Below, one piece after another: positions 21,142-23,391 of a DNA stretch of 23,391 nt. Each line of letters begins with the position of its first letter. Position 1 is the stretch's first letter. This stretch comes from Anaerolineae bacterium (lineage in GTDB: Bacteria > Chloroflexota > Anaerolineae > B4-G1 > DUEL01), in the NCBI GenBank assembly GCA_029932895.1, contig JAOZPF010000003.1, positions 10,688 to 34,078 of the forward strand, read 5' to 3'. The notes below the pieces were generated by a model. That model did no database searches, had not been told where the DNA came from, and saw only the letters and a list, made by a program, of their open reading frames with translations. Position numbers and translations under genes: made by a program.

Positions 21142-23141
21142 TTTGACAGCAATCGCTGCGCCCGCTCCGCGACCGCCGACGGCGTAAAGCCGAACTGCTC
21201 CATCAGCACCTGGTAGGGGGCCGAAGCGCCGAATCGCTCGATGCTGACCACGTCGCCTGTCGGGCCGATGTACTTTTCCCAGCCCTGCGCCACGCCGGCC
21301 TCGATAGCCAGGCGGGCGGAGACGGTCGGAGGCAGCACCTCGTCGCGGTAGGGGCGGGGCTGGGCGTCAAAGAGCCGCCAACTGGGCATGCTCACCACCC
21401 GCGCTGCCACGCCCTGCTGGGAGAGTAGCTCCTGGGCCGCCAGGGCCAGGTGGACCTCGGAGCCAGAGCCGATGAGAATGAGGTCCGGGTCGCCATCGGG
21501 CGGGTCGCGGAGGACGTAGCCGCCGCGGGCCAGGTTGGCGGCCCTCGCCACCTCGCTTTGATCCAGCACCGGCAGGGACTGGCGGGTGAGGATCAAGGCC
21601 GTGGGGCCGTCCCTGTGCTCCAGGGCTACCCGCCAGGCGAAGACCGTCTCGTTGGCGTCGCAGGGGCGGATGAGGACCAGGTTGGGGATTGCTCGCAGCG
21701 CAGCCAGGTGCTCCACCGGCTGATGGGTGGGACCGTCCTCGCCGATCCAGACCGAGTCATGGGTCCAGACATAGATAACGGGCAGATGGGACATTGCCGC
21801 CAGGCGCACCGGCGGGCGCATATAGTCGGAAAAGACCAGGAACGTGCCGCCGTAGGGGATGAGCCCGCCGTGGAGGGCTATGCCATTGAGGATGCTGCCC
21901 ATCGCGTGTTCCCGCACGCCAAAGTGGATGTTCCGCCCGGCGGGCGTCTCACGCTGCAAGTCGCCAAGCCCTTGCAGGAAGGTGTTGTTGGAAGGGGCCA
22001 GGTCAGCCGAGCCACCGACGAGGGTGGGGAGCAGCGGGGCGAGCGCGTTGAGGACGGTGCCGGAGGCCTTGCGCGTCGCCAGCGGGCCGTCATCGGGGAC
22101 AAAGGTCGGGAGCGCAGTTTCCCAGCCATCGGGCAGCTCTCCCGCCCACAGCCGCGTCAGCAGCACGGCCTCCGCTGGATACTCTTGTTCGTAGCGCTCG
22201 AACAGCTCCTGCCAGTGGGCCTGTGCCTCCTGGCCCTCTGCCACGGCGCGGCGGAAGGATGCCAGTGCCTCCGGCGGGACCAGGAAGTGAGCATCGGGCG
22301 GCCAGCCCAGCGCCTGCTTGGTCAGCCGCACCTCCTCCTCGCCCAGAGGCGCGCCGTGGGCGGCGGCCGTGTCCTGTTTGTGCGGGCTGCCGTAAGCGAT
22401 GTGGGTGCGGCAGAGGATGAGCGAGGGTCGGGCCGTCTCCGCCTGGGCAGCGCGGATGGCAGTGGCGATCCCGTCCAGGTCGTAGCCGTCCACCGTTTGG
22501 ACGTGCCAGCCGTAGGCGCGGAAGCGGGCTGCCACGTCCTCGGTAAAGGCCAGGTTGGTGGACCCTTCGATCGAGATCTTGTTGTCGTCGTAGAAATAGA
22601 TCAGCTTCCCCAGGCCCAGGTGACCGGCCAGAGAGGCCGCCTCATGGCTCACGCCCTCCATCATATCCCCGTCGGAGACGATGGCATAGGTGTAATGGTC
22701 AAAGATGGGGAACTCGGGCCGGTTGAACGTGGCTGCCAGGAACCGCTCGGCGATGGCCATCCCCACTCCGTTGGCGAACCCCTGCCCCAGCGGGCCGGTG
22801 GTCGCCTCCACGCCGGGGGTCAGGCCGACCTCGGGGTGACCGGGGGTGAGGCTGGACCACTGGCGAAAGCGCTCCAGTTCGTCCAGCGAGAGGTCGTAGC
22901 CGGCGAGGTGCAGGAGGCTGTAGAGCAGCATCGAGCCGTGCCCGGCCGAGAGGATAAAGCGGTCCCGGTCCGGCCAGTGGGGGTCGGCGGGGTTGTGCTT
23001 GAGAAAGCGGGTCCAGAGCACATAGGCTACGTCCGCCATTCCCATCGGCAGGCCGGGGTGTCCGGAGTTGGCCTTTTGGACCGCGTCCATAGCCAGGGTG
23101 CGGATGGTGTTGATGCAGAGTTTATCGAGGTTTGTGTCCAT
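21138..23141 (-). CDS. tkt: Transketolase
   Basis: Transketolase moves two-carbon units between sugar phosphates with thiamine diphosphate, linking the pentose-phosphate pathway to glycolysis or to the Calvin cycle. The 667-residue length fits the full three-domain bacterial enzyme. Motifs in order: ANSGHPGLPMG (24-34), SAGHGSMLLYSLLHL, PLGQGFANGVGMA, the ThDP motif SDGDMMEGVSHEAASL with the closing DDNKISIEG, then HFGVREHAMGSILNG with the catalytic glutamate, and WIGEDGPTHQPVEHLA. I chose the ATG at 23141, which opens DKLCINTIRTLAMDAV as in other transketolases. There is no good ribosome site; the frame is open 28 codons upstream, but that stretch is heptamer repeat and the end of the HEAT gene. 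It follows the HEAT-repeat gene by 52 bp and overlaps fdhD. Confidence 0.96.
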   Translation of the reverse strand: MDTNLDKLCINTIRTLAMDAVQKANSGHPGLPMGMADVAYVLWTRFLKHNPADPHWPDRDRFILSAGHGSMLLYSLLHLAGYDLSLDELERFRQWSSLTPGHPEVGLTPGVEATTGPLGQGFANGVGMAIAERFLAATFNRPEFPIFDHYTYAIVSDGDMMEGVSHEAASLAGHLGLGKLIYFYDDNKISIEGSTNLAFTEDVAARFRAYGWHVQTVDGYDLDGIATAIRAAQAETARPSLILCRTHIAYGSPHKQDTAAAHGAPLGEEEVRLTKQALGWPPDAHFLVPPEALASFRRAVAEGQEAQAHWQELFERYEQEYPAEAVLLTRLWAGELPDGWETALPTFVPDDGPLATRKASGTVLNALAPLLPTLVGGSADLAPSNNTFLQGLGDLQRETPAGRNIHFGVREHAMGSILNGIALHGGLIPYGGTFLVFSDYMRPPVRLAAMSHLPVIYVWTHDSVWIGEDGPTHQPVEHLAALRAIPNLVLIRPCDANETVFAWRVALEHRDGPTALILTRQSLPVLDQSEVARAANLARGGYVLRDPPDGDPDLILIGSGSEVHLALAAQELLSQQGVAARVVSMPSWRLFDAQPRPYRDEVLPPTVSARLAIEAGVAQGWEKYIGPTGDVVSIERFGASAPYQVLMEQFGFTPSAVAERAQRLLSK

Positions 23142-23147
23142 AGTTTT

Positions 23148-23197
23148 TGGTTTCAGGGTTATAGGTTGCAAGTCGCAGGTTACAGGTTTTTGGTCAG
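23148..23197. repeat. Degenerate heptanucleotide repeat (AGGTTNC type) filling the gap before transketolase
   Basis: Seven units read TGGTTTC, AGGGTTAT (one extra base), AGGTTGC, AAGTCGC, AGGTTAC, AGGTTTT and TGGTCAG. The array occupies almost the whole gap between the HEAT-gene stop and the transketolase ATG, and its last unit contains that stop codon. Confidence 0.6.
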
Positions 23198-23391
23198 CGG
23201 ACGGTGACGTCATACCGCTGGGCAAGCTCCTCCAGTGCCCAGCGGGCTGTCTGGGCGACCTCGGGGTCCGGGTCGTTCATCGCTTGGCGCAGGGGGTGGA
23301 CGTGTTCCAATCGTCCCACCAGCGCCAGTGTGTGCGCGGCGGCGCGGCGGACGTGAGGTGATCCTTCCTGCAGCGCGGTCAGCAGCGGGGT
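23194..23391 (-). CDS. HEAT-repeat protein (partial, N-terminus outside window)
   Basis: The last 65 residues of a gene entering from the right edge show alpha-helical HEAT-like repeats: SPHVRRAAAHTLALVG, then DPDPEVAQTARWALEEL. The second repeat has the Asp-Pro, Val, and Ala/Leu spacing of PBS-lyase-type HEAT repeats. Such repeats mediate protein binding, sometimes as part of phycobilin lyase-like or regulatory proteins; the function cannot be assigned from this piece. It ends at TGA (23194-23196), 52 bp before the transketolase gene on the same strand, so the two may be cotranscribed. Confidence 0.75.
   Translation of the reverse strand, partial: TPLLTALQEGSPHVRRAAAHTLALVGRLEHVHPLRQAMNDPDPEVAQTARWALEELAQRYDVTVR

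Noticed and set aside
21450..23207. 585-codon open frame on the plus strand opposite transketolase
   Set aside because: It mirrors the conserved transketolase gene in GC-rich DNA, where antisense stops are rare. Its translation shows no family motif.

Overview
The window is GC-rich bacterial DNA, about 23.4 kb, packed with genes in short operons. The best guess for the source is a member of the Chloroflexota (Anaerolineae-like). Evidence: a dnaG-rpoD pair overlapping by ATGA with an expanded primary sigma factor; a DnaG zinc ribbon spaced CxxxC; several large GT-C type membrane proteins, one with the C-terminal beta-sandwich often seen in that phylum; an S8-protease propeptide of a type common there; and degenerate heptanucleotide repeats with hairpin-rich spacers. 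This is inference from family resemblance, not from a marker-gene tree.

Layout, left to right. (1) 1-2540, minus strand: a fused acyl-CoA synthetase (ADP-forming), then hypB, which runs off the left edge. (2) 2687-4294: an RmlD/epimerase-like SDR (+) converging on a creatininase-family amidohydrolase (-), with 3 bp between their stops. (3) 4295-5650: a decayed patch with a possible transposase remnant, a 63-bp cloverleaf repeat inside imperfect terminal repeats, and the N-terminal 165-170 residues of a secreted subtilisin-like protease that has lost its catalytic part. (4) 5652-11694, minus strand: a run of six closely spaced genes: minimal zincin, GT39-like transferase, CPBP/CAAX-type membrane protease, DUF2142/GT-C-like protein, XdhC/CoxI-family protein and MFS transporter, with an extra promoter before the fourth. 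(5) 11695-12500: a spacer of about 800 bp without genes, full of palindromes. (6) 12501-15958, plus strand: dnaG and rpoD, from a clear sigma-A promoter. (7) 16001-17962, plus strand: a large GT-C-like membrane protein. (8) 17984-20196, minus strand: a lipoprotein with an unusual CC...CxCxC motif, followed by a TM1586-type nitroreductase. (9) 20371-23391, minus strand: the end of a HEAT-repeat protein, transketolase, and fdhD overlapping the transketolase by 4 bp.

Themes. Three maturation factors for metalloenzymes lie here in separate operons (HypB for nickel, XdhC and FdhD for molybdenum cofactor) with none of their target enzymes in view. The dnaG-rpoD unit and transketolase are housekeeping. 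The envelope is served by three GT-C-like proteins, the CPBP protease, the MFS protein and the lipoprotein. No rRNA, tRNA, CRISPR array, intact insertion sequence or prophage was seen. No clearly novel defence or biosynthetic system was found. The most noteworthy items are the structured repeats, the cysteine-rich lipoprotein with its nitroreductase partner, and the mixed zincin/GT-C/CPBP operon.
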